Assembly (NCBI RefSeq): GCF_013283195.1
Contig: NZ_JABEKT010000001.1
Coordinates: 1,462,795 to 1,526,794, forward strand
DNA: 64,000 bases
Reading direction: 5' to 3'
From: Ensifer adhaerens
GTDB lineage: Bacteria > Pseudomonadota > Alphaproteobacteria > Rhizobiales > Rhizobiaceae
The translations under genes were made by a program, and so were the position numbers. Each line of letters starts with the position of its first letter. Positions within the stretch are counted from its first letter, which is position 1. Positions 42,886-50,919 of this stretch are shown here, in pieces. The notes under the pieces were generated by a model. The model had not been told where the DNA came from. It saw only the letters and a list, made by a program, of their open reading frames with translations, and did not search any database.

Positions 42886-43263
42886 ATGATCGGCTTTCGC
42901 AGCGTCCTGATTTCACTGGCGGTGGTGACCGCCGGACTTGCCTCCAAGGTGGAGGTCGCTTCAGCCAGCACTTTCGTTGCCTGGGAGGTTTCCGGTGTCG
43001 CCTGGAACGACGTGCTCAATGCCCGCGCCTGGCCGTCCTCGTCGTCTGCCGTTCGCGCTGGTTATCCGAATGGAACCAGACTGCAGATGACCGGTCGCTG
43101 CATGAACGGCGTCGATCTTCAGCGGATTGCCCGCTGGTCGGCGCAACGGCAGAGTAATGCGGTACGCGCCACCTGGTGCCAGATCTGGCACGATCCGCAA
43201 CAGAACGGCCGCTGGCAGGAAGGCTGGGTCTACGGCAAGTTCATCCGGCCGGCGCGCTTCTGA
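42886..43263 (+). CDS. Exported SH3-like domain protein
   Basis: 125 residues. Signal peptide MIGFRSVLISLAVVTAGLASK, then VEVASA. The mature part has SH3b-like strand signatures: VNDVLNARAWPSS-type start (here AWNDVLNARAWPSS), GYPNGTRLQMTGRC and QEGWVYGKFIRPARF. Such domains bind peptidoglycan or proteins in the periplasm. ATG 42886 has GGGAGGGG. Confidence 0.8.
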   Translation: MIGFRSVLISLAVVTAGLASKVEVASASTFVAWEVSGVAWNDVLNARAWPSSSSAVRAGYPNGTRLQMTGRCMNGVDLQRIARWSAQRQSNAVRATWCQIWHDPQQNGRWQEGWVYGKFIRPARF

Positions 43264-43272
43264 TCGTTCTCG

Positions 43273-43288
43273 CCCCCCCCAAAAAAAA
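43273..43288 (+). repeat. Homopolymer tract C8-A8
   Basis: Eight C (43273-43280) immediately followed by eight A (43281-43288), starting 10 bp after the SH3-domain stop. Slippage-prone and easily miscounted in sequencing; lies outside coding DNA. Confidence 0.8.
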
Positions 43289-43337
43289 CATGTCTGCGCC
43301 GTTGATGCGATGCGCGATGTCGGTCCGCATCACAAAA

Positions 43338-43357
43338 GCGATTGACGTTGCAATCGC
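43338..43357. promoter_or_regulatory. Inverted repeat GCGATTG-N6-CAATCGC
   Basis: A perfect 7-bp dyad 72 bp upstream of the methyltransferase ATG, in an otherwise non-coding segment. Candidate operator; no regulator is adjacent. Confidence 0.4.
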
Positions 43358-43428
43358 ATGACACCGCTTTCGAGCAAGCTGCTGTATAGCATAGGCGTTT
43401 CGCTTTATTCAGCAGTTTGGACGAATGC

Positions 43429-44193
43429 ATGTTGAACAATACTTATGGCAAGCTTGCCTCTCATGTTTATAATTTAGACAAATATATTGGAAAATCCTTC
43501 GACGACGTCGAGTATTATCGCGAACGCTTGAAAGGCTGTTCCGGCCCGATATTGGAACCGGCCGTCGGCAACGGTCGTGTGCTGATCCCGCTGCTTGAAG
43601 CCGGCCTTGACGTTAGAGGTTTCGATGCCTCGCAAGACATGCTCGACTATTGCCAGGCGCATTGTGCCGAACGCGCGCTGACACCGGCTTTATCACAGCT
43701 GACCTACGAGGCGTTTTCCTACGAGGAGCGCTTCGAGGCGATCGTCATTCCTGCCGGCTCGCTGCAACTGATCGCCGACCATGCCACCGCGACCGCGATC
43801 CTCAAGCGTTTCCTCGATCATCTTCGGCCGGGTGGCCGCCTGATCTTCGACATCTATCCGCACGATCTTTTCGCCGATGACACTCAGCCGAACATCCGCA
43901 GCTGGCAGACCGAGGCCGGTGATCTGCTGACGTTGACCAGCCAGCGGGTCAAGGCCGACCTTATCGCCCAGACGACGGTGTCGCACCTGCGCTACGAGCT
44001 CTGGTGCGAGGGGAGGCTGGCGTTGAGCGAGCTTGAATTCTTCACGATGCGCTGGTGGGGCATCGAGGAAATGGCGCTGACCTTGCGCGCTGCCGGATAT
44101 GTCGATCTCGTCATCACGGGCAATTACGATTTCGGTCGTGCGCCGAAGGATGGTGACGAGGTTGTCACCTTCGAGTGCCGCCGGCCGCAGTAG
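43429..44193 (+). CDS. SAM-dependent methyltransferase, class I
   Basis: 254 residues (MLNNTYGKLASHVYNLDKYI). Motif I ILEPAVGNGRVLIPLLEAGLDVRGFDAS, followed by LRPGGRLIFDIYPHDLF; an additional C-terminal part with SELEFFTMRWWGIEEM. It belongs to the methyltransferase-25-like group that includes small-molecule methylases. Substrate unknown. The first 20 codons are AT-richer than those of its neighbours. A TTG four codons upstream is an alternative start. Confidence 0.82.
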   Translation: MLNNTYGKLASHVYNLDKYIGKSFDDVEYYRERLKGCSGPILEPAVGNGRVLIPLLEAGLDVRGFDASQDMLDYCQAHCAERALTPALSQLTYEAFSYEERFEAIVIPAGSLQLIADHATATAILKRFLDHLRPGGRLIFDIYPHDLFADDTQPNIRSWQTEAGDLLTLTSQRVKADLIAQTTVSHLRYELWCEGRLALSELEFFTMRWWGIEEMALTLRAAGYVDLVITGNYDFGRAPKDGDEVVTFECRRPQ

Positions 44194-44213
44194 CGGGCGG
44201 CCCAGGCAGGATG

Positions 44214-44246
44214 AAAAGCCACGCCCCCGACACCGGGGGCGTGGCT
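44214..44246. terminator. Bidirectional intrinsic terminator
   Basis: A perfect 12-bp stem AGCCACGCCCCC (44217-44228) with GGGGGCGTGGCT (44235-44246), loop of 6. On the minus strand it is followed by TTTTCAT, serving the beta-helix protein gene; it also lies 20 bp after the methyltransferase stop. Confidence 0.85.
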
Positions 44247-44253
44247 GCAACCG

Positions 44254-46413
44254 TTAGCGGCAACGGCTGGCGGCGTTGCGCTGATCGAGCGGCGAACCGT
44301 TGACGGTCAGCACCGAGCCAGCCGCCTGGGTGATCGTACCGGCCGACCAGCCATTGTCGAGCAGGCAATCCATCGGGGTGTTGGTCACAGTGACGTTGCC
44401 CTTGAGGTTTTCGGCCGGACCCGAGAAGTAGAGGCCGGCCTTGCCGGCCTTGTCGACCGTCATGTTGTTGAGCACAATGTTGCTCACCGGGCCGCCCAGG
44501 AATTCGTAGTCGCTGCCATAGATGTAGGCGCCATAGGTGCCGGCGTTGGTGACGCTGACATCCTGCAGCGAGATGCCGGAGACCGGGTTGAAGAAGATGC
44601 CGGCGTTGCGCGTGCCGTCGATCTTCAGGCCCTTGACGTTGACATTTGTGGTTGTCGCATCGAGGTTCGGGCTGGAGATCAACATCAGGCCGTTGATGCC
44701 ACCTGCGAGCCGCATGTCGTTGATCGCAACGTTCGACGTGCCCTGCAGCACCACCAGATCCATGTCGCGGTCCTGCTTGGAGTTGTCGATGGTCACGCGG
44801 TTGAGTTTGATATCCTTGCCGGCGACCAGCAGCACACCTTCGCGGCGAGAGTTGCTGATGGTGACGTTGTCGAGCGTAATATCCGTCGTGCCGGTGATCA
44901 ACTCATATTCGGTGCGGTTGAGTTTCTTGAATTCTCCGCCGGCAAACACGCCATAGGTGACCTTGTCGATGGTCGTGTCACGCACGGTCACGTTCTTGCT
45001 GCCGATCGCGCTGACAGCCGCATAAGGCGCTTTGTTCGGATTGTAGACCGAGAACTCGCAGGCCGTGTTGTTTTCGCAGATGAACAGGTCATGGATGCGG
45101 CTGTTCTGCACGACCGCGCCGTTGACGCGGGTGAAGCGGATGCCGTCGTGGTTAGTGGCGGAGATATCGACATTGTCGATCGTGACATTCGCCGCGTCCG
45201 TTGCAGCGATGCCGGCAATGCCGCCGCGGATCGACAGCGACGCGACGCTGCTGCCGGAGGCCATGGTGACGACGTCCTGGGCCGGGTTGTAGCCGGTCAA
45301 TGTCGTGGCTGCACCCTGGTTGACGAAGGATGTGGTGGCGCCGCTTCTGGCGCCGCGCACCGCAATCGAGCCGCCGCCGCCGACCAGCGCCTGACCGGAG
45401 CCGAGCGTCAGCGACTGGTTGAGGCCGAGATTACCGTCGGCAAGGATGAGGGCGTCAACGCCGGCGGCGCCGATCAGTGCGTTGATCGCGGCCGCATCGT
45501 CATTCGCTGCGGAGATGTTGACGACCTTGCCGGTGGTGCGGCCGTTGACGACGAACTGCGCGGCTTCGACATCACCGGTTGCGCCTGCATGGGTACGGAT
45601 CTTGGTGGAACGTTCGACGCGCTGGAACATCGGGTCGAAGGCATCGCTTGCCTTGGCCGTCGCGCCGAACGGGATGCGCAGGCGCGCCATCACGGCGCCC
45701 TTGAGCTTGTCCTCGTTGTCATAGGTGCCGGTAACGCCGAGCGATACGGTCGAACCCTCGGAAAGACCGGGCAGGTCGGCGAAGGTCAGTTCCCCGCGCA
45801 GCTTGGCGCCGAACATGTCGCCGAGGTTCTTGCCGCCGTACCAGTAGGTGCCGCCGAAAACCTTCAACTGCACGTCGGATCCTTCATCGAAGACCGGAAG
45901 ACGGCCGCCGATTTCGGCGTCGAGCCCGCGTCGAGCCCGCTCCTTGCCTTCCTGGAAGACGAGGACATGGTCGCGAACATAGGCGGCATTGAAGGCGCTC
46001 AGCGTCTTGGCGCCTGACAGCGGCAAATAGAGATTGCTGCGCATCTCGAGGTCGCCGCTGAGCGCTTCGAGACCGAAGGAGATCTGGTTGAACGAATTGC
46101 CGTGCTCGCTCTTCAGATAGTCGTAGTAGCCATAGGCGCCGATGACCCACTGGTCGTTGGCACGGAAGCGGTAACCCGCGCCGATCGAGCCCTGCCGAAC
46201 CTTGTCGTTTCCTATCGTTCCGCGTGTATCGATGAAAATGGCATTGCCTGAGTCGAGCACGAAAGGCAGGAAGAATCCGCCGCTGGCAGCCGAGCCGCCG
46301 CTGAAGAAACCGCCTTCGATTTCAGCCTGTGGTCGGAAATCCACAGCCAGGGCCGAGGACGAAAGCATCGTGCCGCTTGCGAGAGCAAGCGCTAAAATAG
46401 TGTTGTTTTTCAT
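44254..46413 (-). CDS. Inverse-autotransporter barrel plus right-handed beta-helix protein
   Basis: 719 residues. Signal peptide MKNNTILALALASGTMLSSS (cleavage near ALA/VDF). Residues about 45-250 look like the intimin/invasin-type inverse autotransporter barrel: RGTIGNDKVRQGSIGAGYRF, WVIGAYGYYDYLKSEHGNSF, and FGLEALSGDLEMRSNLYLPL. Residues about 330-700 are a right-handed parallel beta-helix with repeated VTIDNVDIS / VTVRDTTIDKV / ITLDNVTISNS coils. It would place a beta-helix passenger at the cell surface. Cys pairs (ICENNTAC, and CLL...SRCR at the C-end) may stabilise the passenger. The target or ligand is unknown; adhesion is inferred. Confidence 0.8.
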   Translation of the reverse strand: MKNNTILALALASGTMLSSSALAVDFRPQAEIEGGFFSGGSAASGGFFLPFVLDSGNAIFIDTRGTIGNDKVRQGSIGAGYRFRANDQWVIGAYGYYDYLKSEHGNSFNQISFGLEALSGDLEMRSNLYLPLSGAKTLSAFNAAYVRDHVLVFQEGKERARRGLDAEIGGRLPVFDEGSDVQLKVFGGTYWYGGKNLGDMFGAKLRGELTFADLPGLSEGSTVSLGVTGTYDNEDKLKGAVMARLRIPFGATAKASDAFDPMFQRVERSTKIRTHAGATGDVEAAQFVVNGRTTGKVVNISAANDDAAAINALIGAAGVDALILADGNLGLNQSLTLGSGQALVGGGGSIAVRGARSGATTSFVNQGAATTLTGYNPAQDVVTMASGSSVASLSIRGGIAGIAATDAANVTIDNVDISATNHDGIRFTRVNGAVVQNSRIHDLFICENNTACEFSVYNPNKAPYAAVSAIGSKNVTVRDTTIDKVTYGVFAGGEFKKLNRTEYELITGTTDITLDNVTISNSRREGVLLVAGKDIKLNRVTIDNSKQDRDMDLVVLQGTSNVAINDMRLAGGINGLMLISSPNLDATTTNVNVKGLKIDGTRNAGIFFNPVSGISLQDVSVTNAGTYGAYIYGSDYEFLGGPVSNIVLNNMTVDKAGKAGLYFSGPAENLKGNVTVTNTPMDCLLDNGWSAGTITQAAGSVLTVNGSPLDQRNAASRCR

Positions 46414-46689
46414 ATTATTAACTCCGCATACACTGGGGCGTTGGCGCGCCCTTGGTGATGCGGTTAGATTATACGACTGTATTACTCAAGTTTATTGATC
46501 GATTATCCCAGGGCTTTCCAGCGGCGTGATGACGCAGACTGCGGCAGCACGTCGGATACACAATCATGGCGGTAGTCCCGCAAATCGTCCGGGGGCCGTG
46601 TCCGTTCATTTTCAAAGGGGCGCCAGAGGCCGGAAGACCCTGCCTGTCAGTCGGACGGGCAGGGCTTGCGTTCTCGTCAATTGGCGGCG

Positions 46690-47529
46690 TCAGACCTTAA
46701 GCGCTGCGACATTGTCCCGGGCGTAGGTCTCCAGGCTACGTGGGTCGTGTCCGGTGAGCGTCTTGACGTCTCCGGTCGGCGTTGCCGTCCAGCCCTCGCG
46801 CACCGGATGGAAGATTGCGGCCAGGAAGCGCGCATAGTTTTCGGGCACGCCGGCACCGGTCAGGATGCCGACAAAGGTCTCGTCGTCGATAGGTGTGTAG
46901 GCGATGGGCTTACCGATGACGCGCGACAGGATCGCTGCCGCCTCGGCGTAGTTCAGGGCCTCGGGCCCCGTCAGGTTGAAGGCGCGGCCGTTGAATGCGT
47001 CGCTGGTCAGGGCGGCAGCAGCACTTTCGGCGATGTCGCGGCTGTCGATAAAGCTCGTCTTGCCTTCAGCAGCCGGTACCGCGATCCTGCCGTGGCGGAT
47101 GCCCTCGATCCAGTAGGTCTGGAAATTGTCAGAAAACCAGTTGGGCCTGAGGATCACGAACGGTGCGCCGGTCTTTTCGACCAGCAGTTCAACCTGCCGG
47201 TAGGGAATGCTGTCGTCGGCATCGACGCCGATGACGGTCATCAACACGATCTTGACGCCGCGTGCTGCGGCTGCGGTGATGATCGGCGTCAGCAGGCCGA
47301 CCGGATCGAGGTGGCCGCCCGGAGTAAGCACGAACATCCGGTCGACCCCGTCGAGCGCGCCGCCATAGCTTGCGTTGTCCTGATAGTCGAACGCGACCGC
47401 TTCGGCGCCCGGGATCGGCGTTGCCTTGCGCGTCGCGGCCTTGACGCTTTCTCCCTTTGCGACCAACGCGTCGATCACCTTGCGTCCGACTGTGCCATTT
47501 GCTGCGAGCACCAGAATCTTGCCTGACAT
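46690..47529 (-). CDS. NmrA-like NAD(P)H-binding oxidoreductase (QOR2-like)
   Basis: 279 residues, atypical short-chain dehydrogenase: Rossmann motif ILVLAANGTVGRKVIDAL and LRPNWFSDNFQTYW, with no canonical YxxxK. The pattern fits the NmrA/QorB (quinone oxidoreductase 2) group, which reduces quinones or senses NADP. Divergent from an HxlR-type regulator with a Cys near its N-terminus, as in quinone-sensing qorB/qorR pairs. Confidence 0.88.
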   Translation of the reverse strand: MSGKILVLAANGTVGRKVIDALVAKGESVKAATRKATPIPGAEAVAFDYQDNASYGGALDGVDRMFVLTPGGHLDPVGLLTPIITAAAARGVKIVLMTVIGVDADDSIPYRQVELLVEKTGAPFVILRPNWFSDNFQTYWIEGIRHGRIAVPAAEGKTSFIDSRDIAESAAAALTSDAFNGRAFNLTGPEALNYAEAAAILSRVIGKPIAYTPIDDETFVGILTGAGVPENYARFLAAIFHPVREGWTATPTGDVKTLTGHDPRSLETYARDNVAALKV

Positions 47530-47552
47530 ATCCGTCTCCTTGGTATCACATA

Positions 47553-47631
47553 GAAACCATGTTAATAACGGGAACTAGATATAAGTGCCGGAAAATGCTG
47601 TAAAGAAGGCACTTTCCGGTGACATGGTTTC
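47553..47631. promoter_or_regulatory. Concentric inverted repeats in the qor/hxlR intergenic region
   Basis: GAAACCATGT (47553-47562) and ACATGGTTTC (47622-47631) are perfect 10-bp complements. Inside them AAGTGCC (47583-47589) and GGCACTT (47608-47614) pair as well, with CCGGAAA/TTTCCGG adjoining. They probably mark two operator pairs for the divergent HxlR regulator, or a looped repressor complex. Confidence 0.5.
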
Positions 47632-47664
47632 CTCCGGGAAACCGCCAGTTGGAGCCCGCGCGCT

Positions 47665-48024
47665 ATGGAATACGATGCCTATATCCAGACTTGCCCGACC
47701 CGCATGGTGCTGGATCGCCTTGCCGACAAATGGGCGGTGCTGGTTCTCGGCCGGCTTGACGACAAGCCCGTGCGGTTCAATCAGCTAAAACGCGAGATCG
47801 ATGGCATCTCACAAAAAGTGCTGTCGCAGGTGTTGAAGAAGCTGGAACGCGATGGGCTGGTCAGCCGCGCGATCTTCGCGACGGTGCCCGTGACGGTCGA
47901 ATATGCGATCACGCCGCTCGGGCGAACGCTGAGCGCCACTGTCGACGCGCTGCGCCGTTGGGCCGAGGACAACATCGAGACAGTGCTGGCAGCCCAGCAG
48001 AAATACGACCGCGCCGCGGTGTGA
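47665..48024 (+). CDS. HxlR-family transcriptional regulator (QorR-like)
   Basis: 119 residues. HxlR winged helix: CPTRMVLDRLADKWAVLVLGRLDDKPVRFNQLKREIDGISQKVLSQVLKKLERDGLVSR. The single N-terminal Cys10 is at the position used for redox/quinone sensing in YodB and QorR. It is divergent from the NmrA-like quinone reductase gene, its most likely target. Confidence 0.9.
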   Translation: MEYDAYIQTCPTRMVLDRLADKWAVLVLGRLDDKPVRFNQLKREIDGISQKVLSQVLKKLERDGLVSRAIFATVPVTVEYAITPLGRTLSATVDALRRWAEDNIETVLAAQQKYDRAAV

Positions 48025-48070
48025 GCGACGCGGCACCTCGTCGTGGCGGCATTGGAAGAGGAAAGTGGCC

Positions 48071-48958
48071 TCAGGCTGCGAGCCTGAGGCCGATACCCCA
48101 GGGATCGACGAGGCTGTAGGCGGTGCCGCTTCGGTTGACCGAAATGCCCATCTCGTCGAGCTTGCCAAGCGCTGCGGTGAGCTCTGCCGGATCCTTGTAC
48201 TGGATCGTGTAGTCGGAGAGGCCGGTCATGTTGGCCTCACGTTTCGGTGCACCGCGAGAGTTCCAGATATTGGCGGCCACATGGTGGTGATACTTGCCCG
48301 AGCCGAAGAAGCTTGCGCCCGGATAGCGCGCCATCAGCCCGAGCCCCAGCACGTCTCGGAAGAACGCATCGGCCTCAGGAATATCCGACACCTGCAGATG
48401 GATGTGGCCGATACCGGTGCCCTCGGCAAGGCCGTTCCAGTCGTCCTTCGGCGCCTCGTCATAGAGCGCCTGCAGGTTGAGCGGCAGCGTATCCATGCCG
48501 ACCGTGCCATCGGGCTTGAAGGTCCACTCGGCCCGCGGCCGGTCACGATAGACCTCGATGCCGTTGCCTTCCGGGTCGGCGAGATAGATCGCTTCACTGA
48601 CGAGATGGTCGGAAGCGCCTTGCAGACGGACATTGTTGTGTGCGGCATGGGCGAGCCAGCGGCCGAGTTCCTCGCGGTTTGGAACGAGGAAGGCCGTGTG
48701 GAAAAGACCGGGCGCATTGCGCGGCGCCTTGGCGGCGTTGCCGGCTGTGGTCAGCGTCAAAAGCGGCCGGCCGCCCACACCCAGCGTCTCGCCGCTGGCA
48801 GCAGTTTCAAGCGGCTTTAGGCCCATGATGCGCTGATACCATTGCGACACCGTCGGCAGATCTTGCACCACCAGATGCGAATGATCGACATGCGCAGGCA
48901 TTGCCAAGGCGTGATCCGCAGCAACATCGATGGTCTGTGTGGTCTGGCTGGACGTCAT
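48071..48958 (-). CDS. VOC-family (CatE-like) glyoxalase/dioxygenase
   Basis: 295 residues with two glyoxalase/bleomycin-resistance modules: VDHSHLVVQDLPTVSQWYQRIMGL near residue 23 and GTGIGHIHLQVSDIPEADAFFRDVLGL near 182. Metal-ligand His/Glu are in DHSH, FHTAF, IEVYRD and KYHHHVAANIW. The layout resembles B. subtilis CatE (catechol 2,3-dioxygenase). Presumed extradiol cleavage or a related reaction; substrate not determinable. It may belong with the quinone-response genes beside it. Confidence 0.87.
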   Translation of the reverse strand: MTSSQTTQTIDVAADHALAMPAHVDHSHLVVQDLPTVSQWYQRIMGLKPLETAASGETLGVGGRPLLTLTTAGNAAKAPRNAPGLFHTAFLVPNREELGRWLAHAAHNNVRLQGASDHLVSEAIYLADPEGNGIEVYRDRPRAEWTFKPDGTVGMDTLPLNLQALYDEAPKDDWNGLAEGTGIGHIHLQVSDIPEADAFFRDVLGLGLMARYPGASFFGSGKYHHHVAANIWNSRGAPKREANMTGLSDYTIQYKDPAELTAALGKLDEMGISVNRSGTAYSLVDPWGIGLRLAA

Positions 48959-49266
48959 GTTTTGCCTCCTTGGGCGCCGAAACTGGAGGCCTTGCCGGGT
49001 CCTCAGTTTCGTTGAAACTGTCGGCTGAATATGGGCCCAACCGGGCGTTCACGAAAGACTGTCAGTCACTTGATGTTGTGTTCGATGAGCGTTGACAGTG
49101 GCCGTTATCGCCCTAGCTCAATTGTATAGGGCAATGCGATCGCGGCGCTTTCGATTTGATTTCAATCAATGCCGGAAGAGCCGTCTGGGCTCAGTCTCGA
49201 AGTCGAGGGATTTGCCCCCGCGTTTCGGCGCCGGCGATCCGGGTAGGCAACGCAAAGGAGTGCAGT
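48959..49266. other. Intergenic region between VOC gene and universal stress gene
   Basis: About 308 bp with no credible coding sequence. It contains the FixK/FNR-type box at 49156-49169 and the AAAGGAG ribosome site of the universal stress gene (49255-49261). Confidence 0.6.
49156..49169 (+). promoter_or_regulatory. FixK/FNR-type box TTGAT-TTCA-ATCAA
   Basis: Exact match to the canonical anaerobox TTGAT-N4-ATCAA bound by FNR/FixK/FnrN proteins, centred 104 bp upstream of the ATG at 49267. A class II activator at this position would start transcription near 49204, leaving a leader of about 60 nt. It predicts induction of the downstream genes in microaerobic conditions. Confidence 0.75.
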
Positions 49267-49689
49267 ATGTACAAGAAGATCATCGTCCCGATTGCCATGG
49301 ATCAATTGGAGCATGGTGAAACCGTGCTCGGCATTGCCGAAAAGCTGATCGATGAAGGGGGCGAGATTATCCTGCTCAATGTCGTCGAAGATCTGAACGC
49401 CTATGCCCAGGGCTACATGATCGTCGATTTCCCGCTGGAGATGGTCGAAGAATCGCGCAAGCATGCCTTGAAGACGCTGGAAGCGATGAAGGCCAAGCAC
49501 GGGATCAACGGCCGCATCGAGATCCGCACCGGCGGTGCTGCCGGCACGATCAATGCGCTCGCCAAGGAAGAGAATGCCGACCTCGTGATCATCGCCTCGC
49601 ACCGACCGGGCCTCATCGATTATTTCATCGGGTCGACGGCGAGCCGGGTCGTCAGCCATTGCCCATGCGCCGTTCTCGTCGACCGGTGA
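49267..49689 (+). CDS. Universal stress protein (UspA domain)
   Basis: 140 residues, one Usp domain. N-terminal MYKKIIVPIAMDQLEHGETV and the ATP-binding signature near the C-terminus, SHRPGLIDYFIGSTASRVVSHCPCAVLV (G-X2-G-X9-G-S/T pattern in modified form). The ATG at 49267 has AAAGGAG. A perfect FixK/FNR box upstream predicts oxygen-limited expression, as known for Usp genes in rhizobial FixK regulons. Confidence 0.92.
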   Translation: MYKKIIVPIAMDQLEHGETVLGIAEKLIDEGGEIILLNVVEDLNAYAQGYMIVDFPLEMVEESRKHALKTLEAMKAKHGINGRIEIRTGGAAGTINALAKEENADLVIIASHRPGLIDYFIGSTASRVVSHCPCAVLVDR

Positions 49690-49754
49690 GCCGCCAACAA
49701 ACAAGAACAGGAGCGTGGCGCGCGTGAAGTGCCACGACTTCAAGGAGTCATCTG

Positions 49755-50099
49755 ATGGACAAGCTTGTGCTTGACGACTTTCGTGAACGGTTGACCAGCC
49801 GCAAACGGGAACTCTATGGCCGGTTGGTGAAGATCGAGCATGATCTCGATGAGCCGATGAACGCCGACGTGCCGGATCGGGTAACCGAGCGGGAGAATGA
49901 CGAGGTGCTGGAGGGTCTTGGCCTTGCCGGCCAGGAAGAGATCCGCGGGATCGACGCGGCCCTCGACCGCATCGCGTCCGGCACCTTCGGGACCTGCGTG
50001 CGTTGCGGCTTGCCGATATCTTCTGAACGGCTGGATGCGGTGCCGCACACGCCGCTCTGTCAGGAATGCGCGGCCGAGGTTTCGGCCGGGGCAAAGTAG
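49755..50099 (+). CDS. DksA/TraR-type C4 zinc-finger protein
   Basis: 114 residues: an N-terminal coiled coil (about 1-75), then the zinc finger CVRCGLPISSERLDAVPHTPLCQEC near residues 82-104. This is the short DksA-like type that enters the RNA polymerase secondary channel and modulates transcription, often with ppGpp. The coiled-coil tip lacks an obvious DxxDxA motif (ERENDEVLEGLG instead), so the activity may differ from DksA. Starts 65 bp after the Usp gene and may share its FixK-type control. Confidence 0.88.
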   Translation: MDKLVLDDFRERLTSRKRELYGRLVKIEHDLDEPMNADVPDRVTERENDEVLEGLGLAGQEEIRGIDAALDRIASGTFGTCVRCGLPISSERLDAVPHTPLCQECAAEVSAGAK

Positions 50100-50216
50100 G
50101 TTTCCGCTCAGTTTAACGATCGGCTGTTGAACGATTGGCATGCTTTGCGCCCGGGAACACTGTATGGGAGCCAATTGAAACTGCCAATCTTGTTCCGGGG
50201 CTGTTTTGTCTCGCCG

Positions 50217-50687
50217 TCAGCGCGGCGGGACGTTCGCCAGATCGAGCTTCAATCTCGGCAGGAACCGTCCAGGTACGACCGTCGAGGCGACCATGCCGTC
50301 ATCGACCGCGCCCAGGCGTCGATAGAAATCGGCGGCACCGGGATCGGCATCGATCGTCATGACCTTCGCTCCTCTGTTCAGGGCGGTTTCCACGCTCCAG
50401 CCAAAGAGCCTTCGGCCTATGCCACCGCCCAACGCGTCGGGATCGACAAACAGCTTGTCGAGTTCGGCAGCGTCACCGTGGTACATCACCTGGGCGACGC
50501 CCACGATCTTGCCATCGTCGACGGCGACCTGGATATCCGATTGTTGCCAGTCGGCCACCGCTACCGTCAAGGCGGACCGACAAGCAGTCATGAACGCCGC
50601 GTCGTAGCCCCAGACCGCCTTGGACCGAAGGCAAAGCTGCGTCAGGATTTCGGCCTCGTCCGGCTCCGGCGTGCGTAAAGCCGTCAT
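50217..50687 (-). CDS. GNAT N-acetyltransferase
   Basis: 156 residues from ATG 50687 (MTALRTPEPDEAEILTQLCL), with GGGAGGACG upstream; a longer frame to 50948 has no family resemblance. The GNAT motif A is LFVDPDALGGGIGRRLFGWS, followed by MTIDADPGAADFYRRLGA. Substrate unknown. Convergent with the DksA-like gene, divergent from the hemolysin III gene. Confidence 0.88.
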   Translation of the reverse strand: MTALRTPEPDEAEILTQLCLRSKAVWGYDAAFMTACRSALTVAVADWQQSDIQVAVDDGKIVGVAQVMYHGDAAELDKLFVDPDALGGGIGRRLFGWSVETALNRGAKVMTIDADPGAADFYRRLGAVDDGMVASTVVPGRFLPRLKLDLANVPPR

Positions 50688-50919
50688 CACTCGTCCTCCC
50701 CGTGAACGTGCGGTTGTCCGCCTCGCTTGCCAATGTGGTTGCGGCCCGTGCTGCGGACAAGGGATGCCCGTCTTCGCAAACACATCATGCCGCTGTTGTA
50801 ATGCGTTGCAAAAGTTGATGCTTTCGTCATCCTCGAGCCCTTTGCCGCGGCGTCTGGCTGTGGCAGGATAAAGCATATCAGCAACGCGACCGCCGCCTGA
50901 GGGCGAAGGAAGGTCGGAG

